Of a stretch of DNA of 41,726 bases, positions 16,740 to 26,026 are shown one piece after another. The notes under the pieces were generated by a model, which worked only from the letters and a program-made list of their open reading frames with translations, did no database searches and was not told the DNA's origin. Both the position numbers and the translations under genes were made by a program. Origin of the DNA: Chitinophagaceae bacterium (GTDB taxonomy: Bacteria; Bacteroidota; Bacteroidia; Chitinophagales; Chitinophagaceae); NCBI GenBank assembly GCA_020437365.1, contig JAGQWM010000019.1:1-41726 (forward strand). The letters are read 5' to 3'. Numbering within the stretch: the first letter of the stretch is position 1; each line of letters starts with the position of its first letter.

Positions 16740-17772
16740 TTTCGATAGATACGGATTTACATTGGATTGTCTTTAATAACGTATGAATATCGTTTCGATT
16801 GTGCAAAGATTTGAAATAATGCTTATCATAGTATTTGAGTAAAATTTCGAAACTTTCGGCTATTTTTCCTGTTTTTAACAAAGAAATTGACGTTTTGGCG
16901 TTCAAATGGCCCAATTTTTTAGAAATTCTTGTTATGGCAGCTATCATTTTTTCGACAGGAAGTTGGCCATATTCCTGCACAATTTGTGCTAATCTTTCGG
17001 CAAAAGGGATATCGATGAAATAAACCGGCGATTGCCGCATTTGTTCCCAAAAGGCATTGGGGATATTTACCAACCCAATCCGCTGCGATTCATCTTCCAA
17101 CCAGATACCTCTGTCGTTTTTCCCGTTTTTCAATATTTCCCGCAACCGGGTGGCCAACAGGTTTTCAAACATTTCCTGCCCGGGCTGGTTCGGCAGGCCA
17201 ATGTGCCCAAAAGCCGAACCTTTATGAGAAGCCATGCCTTCCAAATCGACAACAGCAGCTCCTTCGGAGGCTAATTTTTTCAAAATTGCCGTTTTGCCCG
17301 AACCGGTATAGCCGCCGAGAATATGTAAAGAAAAAGGAATCGAAAAACTGTCCAATACATAACGTCGGTATTTTTTGTAACCTCCGGTGAGTGTATATAC
17401 TTTAAATCCATAGAGATCTAAGAGCCAGGCAATAGCAGCACTCCGCATGCCACCACGCCAGCAATGTACCAATACGGTTTTATGTGTCGTTTCCCTTGCT
17501 GCATTATGTTGGGCAATAATAACTTCGGCCGCTTCAATTTTTTGTCGGAGTGTGGTGCCAAAAAAATCCAACCCGATTTTTACAGCCAGTTCCCTACTTT
17601 TTTGTTTGTAAGTAGTACCAATAATTTTTCTTTCTTCATCTGAAAAAATAGGAAAAGAATAAGCACCGGGAATGTGAGCATGATTGTATTCGCCGGGGCT
17701 ACGGACATCCAGCACCGGAAACGTTTCGGCCAAGGCCAAAAATTGACTCGTATCGATTGGCGTGATATTCAT
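16681..17772 (-). CDS. mnmH: MnmH (SelU), tRNA 2-selenouridine synthase
   Basis: Replaces the sulfur of 2-thiouridine 34 by selenium using selenophosphate, via a geranylated intermediate. The 363-residue protein has the two expected parts: an N-terminal rhodanese domain with catalytic Cys104 in VHCWRGGMRS, and a C-terminal P-loop domain with GGYTGSGKT (residues 153-161) and FGHIGLPNQPGQEMFENLLA. Length is normal. It depends on SelD, encoded 2.6 kb downstream. It acts on the same wobble base as MnmG, at the start of this window. The gene is 97 bp after rho and overlaps the following secreted-protein gene by 59 bp. Confidence 0.97.
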   Translation of the reverse strand: MNITPIDTSQFLALAETFPVLDVRSPGEYNHAHIPGAYSFPIFSDEERKIIGTTYKQKSRELAVKIGLDFFGTTLRQKIEAAEVIIAQHNAARETTHKTVLVHCWRGGMRSAAIAWLLDLYGFKVYTLTGGYKKYRRYVLDSFSIPFSLHILGGYTGSGKTAILKKLASEGAAVVDLEGMASHKGSAFGHIGLPNQPGQEMFENLLATRLREILKNGKNDRGIWLEDESQRIGLVNIPNAFWEQMRQSPVYFIDIPFAERLAQIVQEYGQLPVEKMIAAITRISKKLGHLNAKTSISLLKTGKIAESFEILLKYYDKHYFKSLHNRNDIHTLLKTIQCKSVSIENANQLIRISQLREQETNSP

Positions 17773-17816
17773 TTTGCTTGTCTTGCAAATTATACAATTT
17801 CATCACGAATACAAGA

Positions 17817-17841
17817 AAAGCTGCCCGGTACAGACAGCTTT
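17817..17841 (-). terminator. Probable intrinsic terminator after rho
   Basis: Read on the minus strand, AAAGCTGTC and GGCAGCTTT pair as a 9-bp stem with one G-U wobble and a 7-nt loop, followed by T-rich TCTTG. It lies 28 bp after the rho stop and before mnmH. The T-tail is short, so strength is uncertain. Confidence 0.45.
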
Positions 17842-17869
17842 GCAAAAATTATAATCGGTTGTTTTGATT

Positions 17870-19570
17870 TTATCCATTCATACTTGCCAGGAATTCTTCA
17901 TTGCTCTTGGTGCCTTTCATCCTGTTTTGTAATTCCCGCATGGCTTCTTCAGCATTCATATCGGTGAGGTACACACGAAGTAAATTCATTCTTTGTAATA
18001 CGTCTTTTTCCAATAATAAATCATCCCGGCGAGTAGAGGAAGCCACCAAATCAATGGCCGGATAAATTCGTTTATTCGACAAGCGGCGATCCAATTGCAA
18101 TTCCATATTACCGGTTCCTTTGAATTCTTCAAAAATAACTTCATCCATTTTACTTCCAGTATCTACCAAGGCCGTTGCGATGATGGTTAAAGAACCGCCG
18201 TGTTCAATTTTCCTTGCAGCACCAAAAAACTGTTTTGGTTTTTGCATCGCATTGGCTTCCACACCACCCGATAAAACTTTTCCGGAAGATGGTGCAATGG
18301 TATTATGTGCACGGGCCAGTCGTGTTATAGAATCTAAAAGGATCACCACATCGTGGCCACATTCTACCAAGCGTTTGGCTTTTTGCAGTGCAATGGTAGA
18401 TACTTTTACATGTTTGTCGGCCGGTTCATCAAAAGTGGAAGCAATTACTTCTGCTTTTACACTTCTTTCCATATCGGTAACCTCTTCGGGCCTTTCATCT
18501 ACCAGCACGACCATGAGGTAACATTCCGGATGGTTTTCTGCAATCGCATTAGCTACTGCTTTCAACAACATCGTTTTACCCGTTTTAGGTTGTGCTACAA
18601 TCAATCCTCTTTGTCCTTTTCCAATCGGTGTAAACAAATCCATGATTCTCGTAGAATAATCCGATGGTTTTGTAAAGAGATTGAGTTTTTCGAAAGGAAA
18701 TAACGGTGTCAGGTAGTCGAAAGGAACACGGTCTCTTACTTCTTCAGGGCCTTTACCATTGATGGTATCTACTTTTAATAAAGCAAAATATTTTTCTCCT
18801 TCTTTGGGTGGACGTACGGCACCATGAATGGTATCGCCGGTTTTTAATCCAAATAATTTTATTTGTGAGGGAGAAACATATACATCGTCCGGTGAGGATA
18901 AGTAATTATAATCGGAGGAACGAAGAAAACCATAACCATCGGACATCATTTCCAACACACCTTCACTTAAAATAACGCCGTCAAATTCAATATTGAATTT
19001 TGGAGTTTGCTCTCTCGTAGAAGGATATTTTTTTCCTTTTCCTGCTTCGGGTGCAGGTTCGTTGGTTTCTTTTTCTTCATGTTCGTTCAAAATCGTTTCG
19101 CCGAGTTTTGTATCTATTTTACTTTCTGCAGCAGTTGATTTCTCAGGAGATTTTTGCGTTTTTTCTTCTGCAGCTTCTGAGGCTTCGGCATTCTCTTCTT
19201 GTTGATTCTCTTCTTTCTGGGTTTTACCCACAATTTTTTTTCTGGTTCGCTTCGTTGGTACTTTTTCTTCTTTTTCTTTGTCGTCTTTTTTTGCAGGCAT
19301 ATCGGTTTTTTTTGTTTTAAGGATTTTAGGTGTACTTTCTATTTCAGCTTCTTCGCTGCCGTTACTTGTACTGACTTTAATTAATTTTTTCCGGTTGGTA
19401 TTTGTGGCAACGTTGGTATCTTTTTTGGCATCCGTAATTGCCTGGTTATCCAAAATCTGAAAAATTAAATCTTGTTTATTAAGTTTTTTTGGGTTTTTAA
19501 TATTTAAATGTTCTGCCACTGCCACCAATTCCGGGACGAGCATTTCATTTAGCTGTAAAATATCGTACAT
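17870..19570 (-). CDS. rho: Transcription termination factor Rho with long N-terminal insert
   Basis: Hexameric RNA-dependent ATPase that terminates transcription. The 566-residue protein has the Rho N domain at residues 1-44, a charged insert at about 45-190 rich in Lys, Glu, Thr and Ala, the RNA-binding cold-shock-like domain ([16 protein letters not shown]), and the ATPase core with Walker [11 protein letters not shown] (325-334) and the Q/R-loop region [21 protein letters not shown]. coli Rho has 419 residues; the extra length is the insert. Such inserts are known in Bacteroidota Rho. Confidence 0.97.
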   Translation of the reverse strand: MYDILQLNEMLVPELVAVAEHLNIKNPKKLNKQDLIFQILDNQAITDAKKDTNVATNTNRKKLIKVSTSNGSEEAEIESTPKILKTKKTDMPAKKDDKEKEEKVPTKRTRKKIVGKTQKEENQQEENAEASEAAEEKTQKSPEKSTAAESKIDTKLGETILNEHEEKETNEPAPEAGKGKKYPSTREQTPKFNIEFDGVILSEGVLEMMSDGYGFLRSSDYNYLSSPDDVYVSPSQIKLFGLKTGDTIHGAVRPPKEGEKYFALLKVDTINGKGPEEVRDRVPFDYLTPLFPFEKLNLFTKPSDYSTRIMDLFTPIGKGQRGLIVAQPKTGKTMLLKAVANAIAENHPECYLMVVLVDERPEEVTDMERSVKAEVIASTFDEPADKHVKVSTIALQKAKRLVECGHDVVILLDSITRLARAHNTIAPSSGKVLSGGVEANAMQKPKQFFGAARKIEHGGSLTIIATALVDTGSKMDEVIFEEFKGTGNMELQLDRRLSNKRIYPAIDLVASSTRRDDLLLEKDVLQRMNLLRVYLTDMNAEEAMRELQNRMKGTKSNEEFLASMNG

Positions 19571-19762
19571 AAAATCATCTTAGGTTACTTGCAATAAGGA
19601 GTTGCCAATTGTAAAATCAGAAATTGTTTGAATTTAAATTTGAATGAAAACGGCGGGTAAATGATGAGTTAATACCTTGGAGAACTGTACTTATCTGCCT
19701 GTTTCCGGCACAATAATACACTGAAATTCCTAAAATCAAAAATTTTTTCCTTTTTCTTTTCT

Positions 19763-20785
19763 CTATAGCCCTGCCTTTTTGCTTATTTCCAACATTTTAA
19801 CAATCGGTTTTTTGGCAGCTAAGCGCAGCGATTCTTCCATGGTGATTTCCGGTGTTTCATATTCCATACAGAGGTATAATTTCTCCAGTGAATTTAATTT
19901 CATGTGTGGACAATCATTACAAGCACAGCTATTATTCGGTGGTGCCGGTATAAATACTTTCTCCGGCGAAGCCTTCATCATCTGGTGCAAAATGCCTGTT
20001 TCCGTAGCGACAATATATTCTGCTGTCGGGTCTTTTTTGGTAAAATTCAATAAGCCCGTTGTAGAGCCAATAAAATCTGCTATGCGCAAAACCGCATCTT
20101 CACATTCCGGATGAGCAATCAGTTTAGCACGGGGATGCTTGATTTTTAATTTTGTAATTTTTTCAAGGCTAAAAATTTCATGCACCATACAAGCTCCATT
20201 CCAGAGCAACATATCACGGCCGGTTTGTTTGTTGATATAAGCACCGAGATTTTTATCAGGAGCAAAAATTAAAGGTTGCTCTTTCGGAAAACTTTCAACA
20301 ATATATTTGGCATTGCTACTCGTACAAATTACATCACTCAATGCTTTGATGCCCGCACTGCAGTTGATATAACTGATGACTTTATGTGCCGGATTTTTTT
20401 CTTTAAATTTTTTGAAAACTGGTGGCGGACAACTTTCGCTGAGCGAACAACCGGCTTTTAAATCGGGTAAAACCACTTTCTTATTCGGGTTCAGTATTTT
20501 GGCTGTTTCGGCCATAAAATGCACACCGGCAAACACAATCATGTCGGCACCGGTTTTTTCGGCTTGCTGTGCCAGTCCCAAACTATCACCAATATAATCG
20601 GCTACATCCTGAATGTCCGGCTCCTGGTAGTAATGGGCCAGCACCACCGCATTCTTTTCTTTTTTTAAATTTTCAATTGCTTTGAATAAATCCAGTGTCG
20701 GGTCCAGGTCGATATCGAGATATCCGAGGTTTTTTACATTTTCTTTTTTCTCCTGCAGTGTATTTTTAAAATCATCCATTGGCAT
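19763..20785 (-). CDS. nadA: NadA, quinolinate synthase
   Basis: A 4Fe-4S enzyme condensing iminoaspartate with dihydroxyacetone phosphate to quinolinate in de novo NAD synthesis. The 340-residue protein has [20 protein letters not shown], the cluster cysteines in [12 protein letters not shown], the middle [20 protein letters not shown], and the C-terminal [14 protein letters not shown]. The frame opens at GTG 20788; ATG 20785 is preferred, with ATG 20779 as alternative. NadB and NadC are not in the window. Divergent from the S46 peptidase across the candidate origin. Confidence 0.97.
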   Translation of the reverse strand: MPMDDFKNTLQEKKENVKNLGYLDIDLDPTLDLFKAIENLKKEKNAVVLAHYYQEPDIQDVADYIGDSLGLAQQAEKTGADMIVFAGVHFMAETAKILNPNKKVVLPDLKAGCSLSESCPPPVFKKFKEKNPAHKVISYINCSAGIKALSDVICTSSNAKYIVESFPKEQPLIFAPDKNLGAYINKQTGRDMLLWNGACMVHEIFSLEKITKLKIKHPRAKLIAHPECEDAVLRIADFIGSTTGLLNFTKKDPTAEYIVATETGILHQMMKASPEKVFIPAPPNNSCACNDCPHMKLNSLEKLYLCMEYETPEITMEESLRLAAKKPIVKMLEISKKAGL

Positions 20786-21352
20786 CACATCAACATTTTA
20801 AGAGGGCAATATTGCAACAAGAAATTTAATTTTCGAAAAGAAATTTTTCTCCCTTTCTTTTAATAGTATTTAATAATTATTATTTATAAACCTTATTATT
20901 ATTACGGCTGTGTATTCGTGGAAAAATGAAATGCAAAGTTACAGCTTTATTGAAATTCACATTTTTAATACAGCTATCCACATACTGAAATGAAGCGGGT
21001 ATTTAATTCTACGAGGATTTCCACAGGACTGTGAATTACTCACCTGAAAAACTTTTTGTTGTTGCACAAAAAATAAATTGTGTATATCCGGCTAAAAATT
21101 AGTGGAAAAAAGAGCCCCAATAACAATTTCCGCCATTTGTATTTTTTATTGACCGAATATGCCTGTTTCATATCCACGTTTCACAAACGGTTTATCCACA
21201 GTAATTTATTGTTACCAACAACCGCTTGGGGATATTTTTTAAAAATAAAAGTCAAAAACGAGTCATAAATGAAGTTTCGGTATCAATATTTTATCACGCA
21301 GAAAAACTTATTTTTACGAACCTAATTATTTGAATAGTAAAAACCTTTTGTT
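20786..21352. other. oriC: Candidate replication origin (oriC): DnaA-box cluster and AT-rich tract
   Basis: The longest non-coding stretch of the window, 567 bp between divergent nadA and the S46 gene. An AT-rich block at 20861-20904 has only 3 G/C in 44 bp and could be the unwinding element. Next to it lie DnaA-box-like sites: TTATCCACA at 21192-21200 (perfect), and three with one mismatch to TTATNCACA at 20974-20982 (plus), 21030-21038 (minus) and 21079-21087 (minus). Two-mismatch forms occur at 21017, 21170 and 20909. dnaN (11 kb) and parS-like sites (20 kb) are near. A short 62-codon frame at 21080 is not thought to be coding. Confidence 0.5.
21192..21200 (+). promoter_or_regulatory. Perfect DnaA box TTATCCACA
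   Basis: Exact match to the high-affinity DnaA box. I noticed no other exact match in the window; the nearest elsewhere, at 10189 and 28454, differ at one base and lie inside genes. Confidence 0.6.
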
Positions 21353-23515
21353 ATGTACAAACACCTGAAAAAAATTCTACTGAGTGGCTTTTTATTCATT
21401 GCAACGCTGGTGCATGCCGGCGATGGTATGTGGTTGCCACAATTATTGGCACAACTGAACGAAAAAGAAATGAAAAGCATGGGCATGAAAATCAGTGCAG
21501 CCGATATCTATAATATAAATAAAGGCAGCCTCAAAGATGCTATTGTTAGTTTTGGTGGTTTTTGCACCGGAGAAATCATTTCTTCCAAAGGTTTAATATT
21601 AACGAATCACCACTGTGGTTTTAGTTCTATTCAAAATCATTCCACTATTGATCATAATTATATAAGAGATGGTTTTTGGTCACGCAATGAAGCGGAAGAA
21701 ATGCCTAATAAAGGCTTGTTTGTTACGTTTATCGTCCGGATTGAAGACGTAAGTAAAGCTGTTTTATCCGGCGTTACTTCGTCTATGAGTGAAAAAGAAA
21801 GGCAATCCACCATTGATAAAAACATAGCCGCCGTTCAAAAAAATACAAAGCAGGAAGACTACCAGAAAAATTTTGTGAGAGCTTTTTTCAATGGCAATCA
21901 ATATTTTTTATTTGTTACCGAAACGTATAATGATATTCGATTGGTAGGTGCACCACCTTCTTCCATTGGAAATTTTGGTAAAGACACTGACAACTGGATT
22001 TGGCCCCGCCACACCGGCGATTTTTCTATGTTTCGGATTTATGCAGGCAAAGACAATAAACCGGCTGACTATTCTCCGGACAATGTGCCTTACACACCTA
22101 AAAAATATTTGTCTATTTCATTGGATGGCGTTGCCAAAAATGATTTTACCATGGTTTTTGGTTTTCCCGGCCGCACCAATGAGTATTTATATTCTGAAGC
22201 CGTACGACAAATTGTTGAAATCAACGATCCTGTCAGAATACAAATCCGCGACAAAGCATTGGCTGTGATTGATGCCTTTATGAGAAAAGATGAAAAAATT
22301 AAAATTCAATATGCTTCCAAATTTGCGGGTATTAGTAATGCCTGGAAAAAATGGCAGGGCGAAGTGTTGGGGCTTACCAAAACAAAAGCCGTAGCCAAAA
22401 AGCAAGCCTATGAAGCGGAGTTTCAAAAAAGAGTGGACAACAATCCTACATGGAAAAAAGCATACGGCTCATTGTTGAATGAATTAGCAGCCGCTTATGA
22501 ACAATTCGGACCCGTTAGTCGCTCCAGAGATGTTTTTCTCGAAGTATATAGCAAAATTGAACTGTTTGCTATTGTAGCACAAATCAACAATCTGATAAAA
22601 GCAGAAGGCCAACAAAATTTTGACGCTACACTCGAAAAAGTAAAAGAAAAATTACAAGACATTTATAAAGATTATAATGCGGAAGTAGATGAGAAACTTT
22701 TCGCCACCTTGATGGAGTTCTATTATGAAGACCAAAAAGACCAGGGTTTGCCGAAAGAGTTAACCGATTTTGTTACTTCCAAAGACCAAAATTTTGCAGC
22801 CATTGCAGCACATATTTATAAAACAACCACATTGGACCAGGAAGACGTTACGTTGAATGCCTTGAACGATGATCCAAATGGGTTTTTAGAAAAATTTAAA
22901 AACGACAACTTATTCGATTTATATAAAGCTTTAATCAATAATTATGTTGCCAATATTGCACCTACTTATAATACTGCCGATGACAGGATTCAGGAATTGC
23001 AAAGAACCTATATGAAAGCACAGATGGAAGTTTTCAAAGAAAAAAAATTCTATCCTGATGCCAATAGCACCATGCGGGTTACGTATGGAAAAGTCAATGG
23101 CTATGAGCCTAAAGATGCGGTTTGGTATGAGATTTCAACACATTTATCCGGCGTAATGGAAAAATACAAACCCGGTGATTATGAATTTGATGTACCCGAA
23201 AAACTCAGGGAATTGTATAAAAACAAAGATTATGGCCCTTATGGCGAAAACGGAAAAATGCCCGTTTGTTTTATCGGTACCAATCATACAACGGGAGGCA
23301 ATTCCGGTAGTCCGGCACTGGATGCCTATGGCAATCTGATTGGCCTCAATTTCGACCGGGCCTGGGAAGGCACCATGAGCGATATCAATTACGACCCTTC
23401 TATCTGTCGCAATATTATGGTCGATATTCGGTATGTACTTTTCCTTGTCGATAAATTTGCCGGTGCCACCCGCCTGATTGATGAAATGAAGCTGGTTCAT
23501 CCGAAAAAACACTAA
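21353..23515 (+). CDS. S46-family dipeptidyl-peptidase, DPP11-like
   Basis: A 720-residue exported serine peptidase releasing dipeptides from peptide N-termini, a main route of peptide feeding in asaccharolytic Bacteroidota. A signal peptide (residues 1-22) is followed by GDGMWLP. The chymotrypsin-like catalytic region shows LTNHHCG (85-89) and TGGNSGSPALDAYGN with Ser651. Arg669 in NFDRAWEG lies 18 residues after the Ser, the same spacing as the Ser655/Arg673 pair that gives DPP11 its Asp/Glu preference, whereas DPP7 has Gly there. Acidic specificity is inferred from that residue. Downstream of the candidate oriC and 208 bp before ppiD. Confidence 0.95.
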   Translation: MYKHLKKILLSGFLFIATLVHAGDGMWLPQLLAQLNEKEMKSMGMKISAADIYNINKGSLKDAIVSFGGFCTGEIISSKGLILTNHHCGFSSIQNHSTIDHNYIRDGFWSRNEAEEMPNKGLFVTFIVRIEDVSKAVLSGVTSSMSEKERQSTIDKNIAAVQKNTKQEDYQKNFVRAFFNGNQYFLFVTETYNDIRLVGAPPSSIGNFGKDTDNWIWPRHTGDFSMFRIYAGKDNKPADYSPDNVPYTPKKYLSISLDGVAKNDFTMVFGFPGRTNEYLYSEAVRQIVEINDPVRIQIRDKALAVIDAFMRKDEKIKIQYASKFAGISNAWKKWQGEVLGLTKTKAVAKKQAYEAEFQKRVDNNPTWKKAYGSLLNELAAAYEQFGPVSRSRDVFLEVYSKIELFAIVAQINNLIKAEGQQNFDATLEKVKEKLQDIYKDYNAEVDEKLFATLMEFYYEDQKDQGLPKELTDFVTSKDQNFAAIAAHIYKTTTLDQEDVTLNALNDDPNGFLEKFKNDNLFDLYKALINNYVANIAPTYNTADDRIQELQRTYMKAQMEVFKEKKFYPDANSTMRVTYGKVNGYEPKDAVWYEISTHLSGVMEKYKPGDYEFDVPEKLRELYKNKDYGPYGENGKMPVCFIGTNHTTGGNSGSPALDAYGNLIGLNFDRAWEGTMSDINYDPSICRNIMVDIRYVLFLVDKFAGATRLIDEMKLVHPKKH

Positions 23516-23723
23516 TTGGAATACATGACTGAACGAGAGGTTAACAGTTGAAATACCTAAGGCGGGAAACAAAAGAAATACAGGGAACTAATTGATTAAT
23601 TACTCACTATTTTTCCCCAAAAGCCCTATTTTTGCCCGCCCGGATAAACACCGTTCGGACGGGCCCGCCCGTACCGAATGCTCTAGTTGGACGGGACACT
23701 CTATAATAAAAAGCTACAGAACT
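23516..23723. other. Intergenic region with GC-rich inverted and direct repeats
   Basis: About 210 bp between the S46 gene and ppiD. After a promoter-like TATTTTTG, a GC-rich block (23634-23694) stands out against AT-rich surroundings. It contains two overlapping hairpins that cannot both form: GCCCGCCCG (23634-23642) with CGGACGGGC (23656-23664, one mismatch), or TTCGGACGGG (23654-23663) with CCCGTACCGAA (23668-23678, one bulged A). A further GGACGGGA copy follows at 23689. No T-run follows, so it is not an intrinsic terminator. It may be a leader structure or a palindromic repeat element. Confidence 0.5.
23627..23634 (+). promoter_or_regulatory. Candidate ppiD promoter, -7 element TATTTTTG
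   Basis: Exact TAnnTTTG followed by C. Transcription would start near 23641 and give a leader of about 80 nt that carries the GC-rich hairpins. Confidence 0.5.
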
Positions 23724-25895
23724 ATGTCAATGTCTATAATGCAAACAATCAGAGAGAAAGGTGCGAAAGTCACTGTTGTGCTGATTGCGATTGCCCTGCT
23801 TGGTTTCATTTTGACCGATTATTTTTCCGGAAAAGGACGTGGCGGTATGAGGGCCGGCTCCACAACAGTGGGCAAAGTCAATGGAAAATCTATTGATTAT
23901 AAAAGTTTCAATCAACGGGTTGACCTTATGGAGAGCAATATGCGGCAACAAGGATATCCGGCTTCTGCCGGCTTATCTCAACAAGCCATGGAGCAAACCT
24001 GGAATCAGGAAGTAGGCCGCATGGTTTTGTCGCAGGAAATAGACAAACTGGGCATTCAAATCAGTACCAAAGAATTGGGCGATATTTTGTACGGACCCGA
24101 TGCGCCGGCAGATTTGAAACAACAGTTTACCGATAAAACAACCGGCCAATACAATGCCGTATTAGCCAAACAGAATATTGATGAAATGTTGAAAAAAGGT
24201 TCGCAAGAACAAAAAGATAATATCAATAATTATATCAACGACCTGGAAGAACAACGTAAACAGGTAAAATACGTTTCTTTATTGGCCAACAGCGCCAATG
24301 TACCTCGCTGGTTTGTAGAAAAACAAAATATTGACGACAGCAAAATCGCTAATGTATCTTTTGTAAAAAGAGTTTATACCAGTATTCCCGATAGCACCAT
24401 CACCATCAGCGATGCCGACATTCAAAAATATATTGATGCGCATAAACAAGATTTTAAACAAGAAGAAAGCCGTAGTATTCAGTATGTAACTTTTGATGCT
24501 TCTCCCAGTGCAGCCGATACATTGGCTACCAAAACAAGTTTGGAGAAATTAATTCCTAAATTTAAAGAAGCTACCGATATCAAACAGTTTTTGGCGGCGC
24601 AAGGTGCTATCAACAATTCTTATGATGGATACATTAATGGCAAAACCATTAAGATAGCAGCTAAAGATTCTATTTTCAACACACCGGTAGGCGAAGTATT
24701 CGGCCCCTATCTCGATGGCGGCAATTTTGTACTGGCCAAAATGGAAGGCAAACACAGCATGCCGGACACCGTAAAAGTCAGGCACATCCTGGTAGCAACG
24801 ATGCAGAGCGACCCACAAACAGGCCAATCCTTTCAGGTAAGGGATACCGTACAAGCCAAAAAAAGAATTGATAGCATACAACAAGCGATTCGCAACGGTT
24901 CCAATTTTGATTCTTTGGTTGTAAAGCTTTCTGATGATCCGGGCAGCAAAGACAAAGGTGGTGTGTATGATAATGTGTCTTCCGGACAAATGGTGCCGAC
25001 ATTTAATGATTTTATTTTTTTAAATCCGGTAGGTACCAAGGGAATTGTAAAAACAGATTACGGATACCACTACGTGGAAATTCTTTCTCAAAAAGGCGGT
25101 GGCATGGGATATAAAATTGCTTACCTGCCTAAAGAAATTATTGCCAGCCAGGAAACGGATAGCAAAGCACAAAACGATGCCAATGCATTTGCCGGTGACA
25201 GCCGCAATGCGAAAACATTCGATGAAACCTTCGAAAAAAACTGGAAGCCCAAAGGATATGTAAAAGGCGTTGCTACGGATATTAAAAGAATCAGTGGCGA
25301 TGTAGCCGGCTTGGGTTATTCCAGACAGTTTGTTAGAAATATTTACGATGCCGACGAAGGCGATGTACTCCGGCCGGAAAGAGTGAATGACAAATATGTT
25401 GTGGCCGTTGTTGTAGAAGTACTGAAAGAAGGCACAATGGGTGTAGCCAAAGCCAGGATACAGGTAGAACCAATATTGCGCAACAAAAAGAAAGCGGAAA
25501 TGTTCAATCAAAAACTGGGCAAGATAACAACATTGGAAGCTGCTTCAGCAGCTTGGGATAATGCACCGATACAAACGGCTGACAGCATTCGCATGTCATC
25601 TAAAGCCGGCACTTCTGCATTGTCATTTGAACCAAGGGTAACAGGTGCGGCATTCAATCCGGCCAATACCGGCAAGGTAGTGCCGCAAATATTGGAAGGA
25701 ATAAGTGCGGTGTATGTACTGCGGGTAGATTCTGTAGGCACAACAGCTGTTCCGAATGCTAACGTAGCGGACCAACGCAAAGCCTTGAGCAACCAAGCCA
25801 AACAAATGATTAACAATCCGAATGCACCGGGTTATCCCGTCAATGCATTGCGCAAAGCCGCAAAAATTGTTGACAAAAGATACGAGCATTATTAA
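23724..25895 (+). CDS. PpiD/SurA-like membrane-anchored peptidyl-prolyl isomerase
   Basis: A 723-residue periplasmic foldase tethered by one N-terminal helix (VTVVLIAIALLGFILTDYF). Start ATG 23724 (MSMSIMQTIREKGAK) is chosen because Bacteroidota relatives begin MSxIQxIRxKGA; a frame open from 23592 adds an unlikely 44 residues. After a SurA-N-like helical region (VGKVNGKSIDYKSFNQRVD), a parvulin PPIC domain runs from DTVKVRHILVAT to DYGYHYVEILSQ, and includes LSDDPGSKDKGG. A second, degenerate parvulin-like region and a C-terminal tail follow. It likely assists outer-membrane protein folding. A strong terminator follows. Confidence 0.92.
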   Translation: MSMSIMQTIREKGAKVTVVLIAIALLGFILTDYFSGKGRGGMRAGSTTVGKVNGKSIDYKSFNQRVDLMESNMRQQGYPASAGLSQQAMEQTWNQEVGRMVLSQEIDKLGIQISTKELGDILYGPDAPADLKQQFTDKTTGQYNAVLAKQNIDEMLKKGSQEQKDNINNYINDLEEQRKQVKYVSLLANSANVPRWFVEKQNIDDSKIANVSFVKRVYTSIPDSTITISDADIQKYIDAHKQDFKQEESRSIQYVTFDASPSAADTLATKTSLEKLIPKFKEATDIKQFLAAQGAINNSYDGYINGKTIKIAAKDSIFNTPVGEVFGPYLDGGNFVLAKMEGKHSMPDTVKVRHILVATMQSDPQTGQSFQVRDTVQAKKRIDSIQQAIRNGSNFDSLVVKLSDDPGSKDKGGVYDNVSSGQMVPTFNDFIFLNPVGTKGIVKTDYGYHYVEILSQKGGGMGYKIAYLPKEIIASQETDSKAQNDANAFAGDSRNAKTFDETFEKNWKPKGYVKGVATDIKRISGDVAGLGYSRQFVRNIYDADEGDVLRPERVNDKYVVAVVVEVLKEGTMGVAKARIQVEPILRNKKKAEMFNQKLGKITTLEAASAAWDNAPIQTADSIRMSSKAGTSALSFEPRVTGAAFNPANTGKVVPQILEGISAVYVLRVDSVGTTAVPNANVADQRKALSNQAKQMINNPNAPGYPVNALRKAAKIVDKRYEHY

Positions 25896-25923
25896 AAAAA
25901 ATTACCAATCAAAACCAACTGCT

Positions 25924-25962
25924 ATCCCATTCTGCCTTCGTGCAGGGTGGGATTTTTCTTTT
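25924..25962 (+). terminator. Intrinsic terminator after ppiD
   Basis: ATCCCATTCTGC (25924-25935) pairs with GCAGGGTGGGAT (25942-25953) over 12 bp including two G-U wobbles, with a 6-nt loop, followed by TTTTTCTTTT. It begins 29 bp after the stop codon. The clearest plus-strand terminator in the window. Confidence 0.85.
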
Positions 25963-25996
25963 GCCAATGTCGGAAACACAAAGCAGCCAGATTGAT

Positions 25997-26004
25997 TAAT
26001 TTTG
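25997..26004 (+). promoter_or_regulatory. Candidate promoter of the DUF2480 gene, -7 element TAATTTTG
   Basis: Exact TAnnTTTG followed by C, 22 nt before the ATG and just after the ppiD terminator, which supports an independent transcript. Confidence 0.5.
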
Positions 26005-26026
26005 CGAAGCAAATAATCAAAAGAAA

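Noticed and set aside
21080..21268. A 62-codon open frame in the nadA-S46 gap
   Set aside because: Its translation has no family resemblance or domain pattern, and it overlaps the DnaA-box cluster; it looks like chance.
23592..23723. N-terminal extension of the PpiD-like protein
   Set aside because: The extra 44 residues come from the GC-rich leader and promoter-like sequence; relatives begin at MSxIQxIRxKGA.
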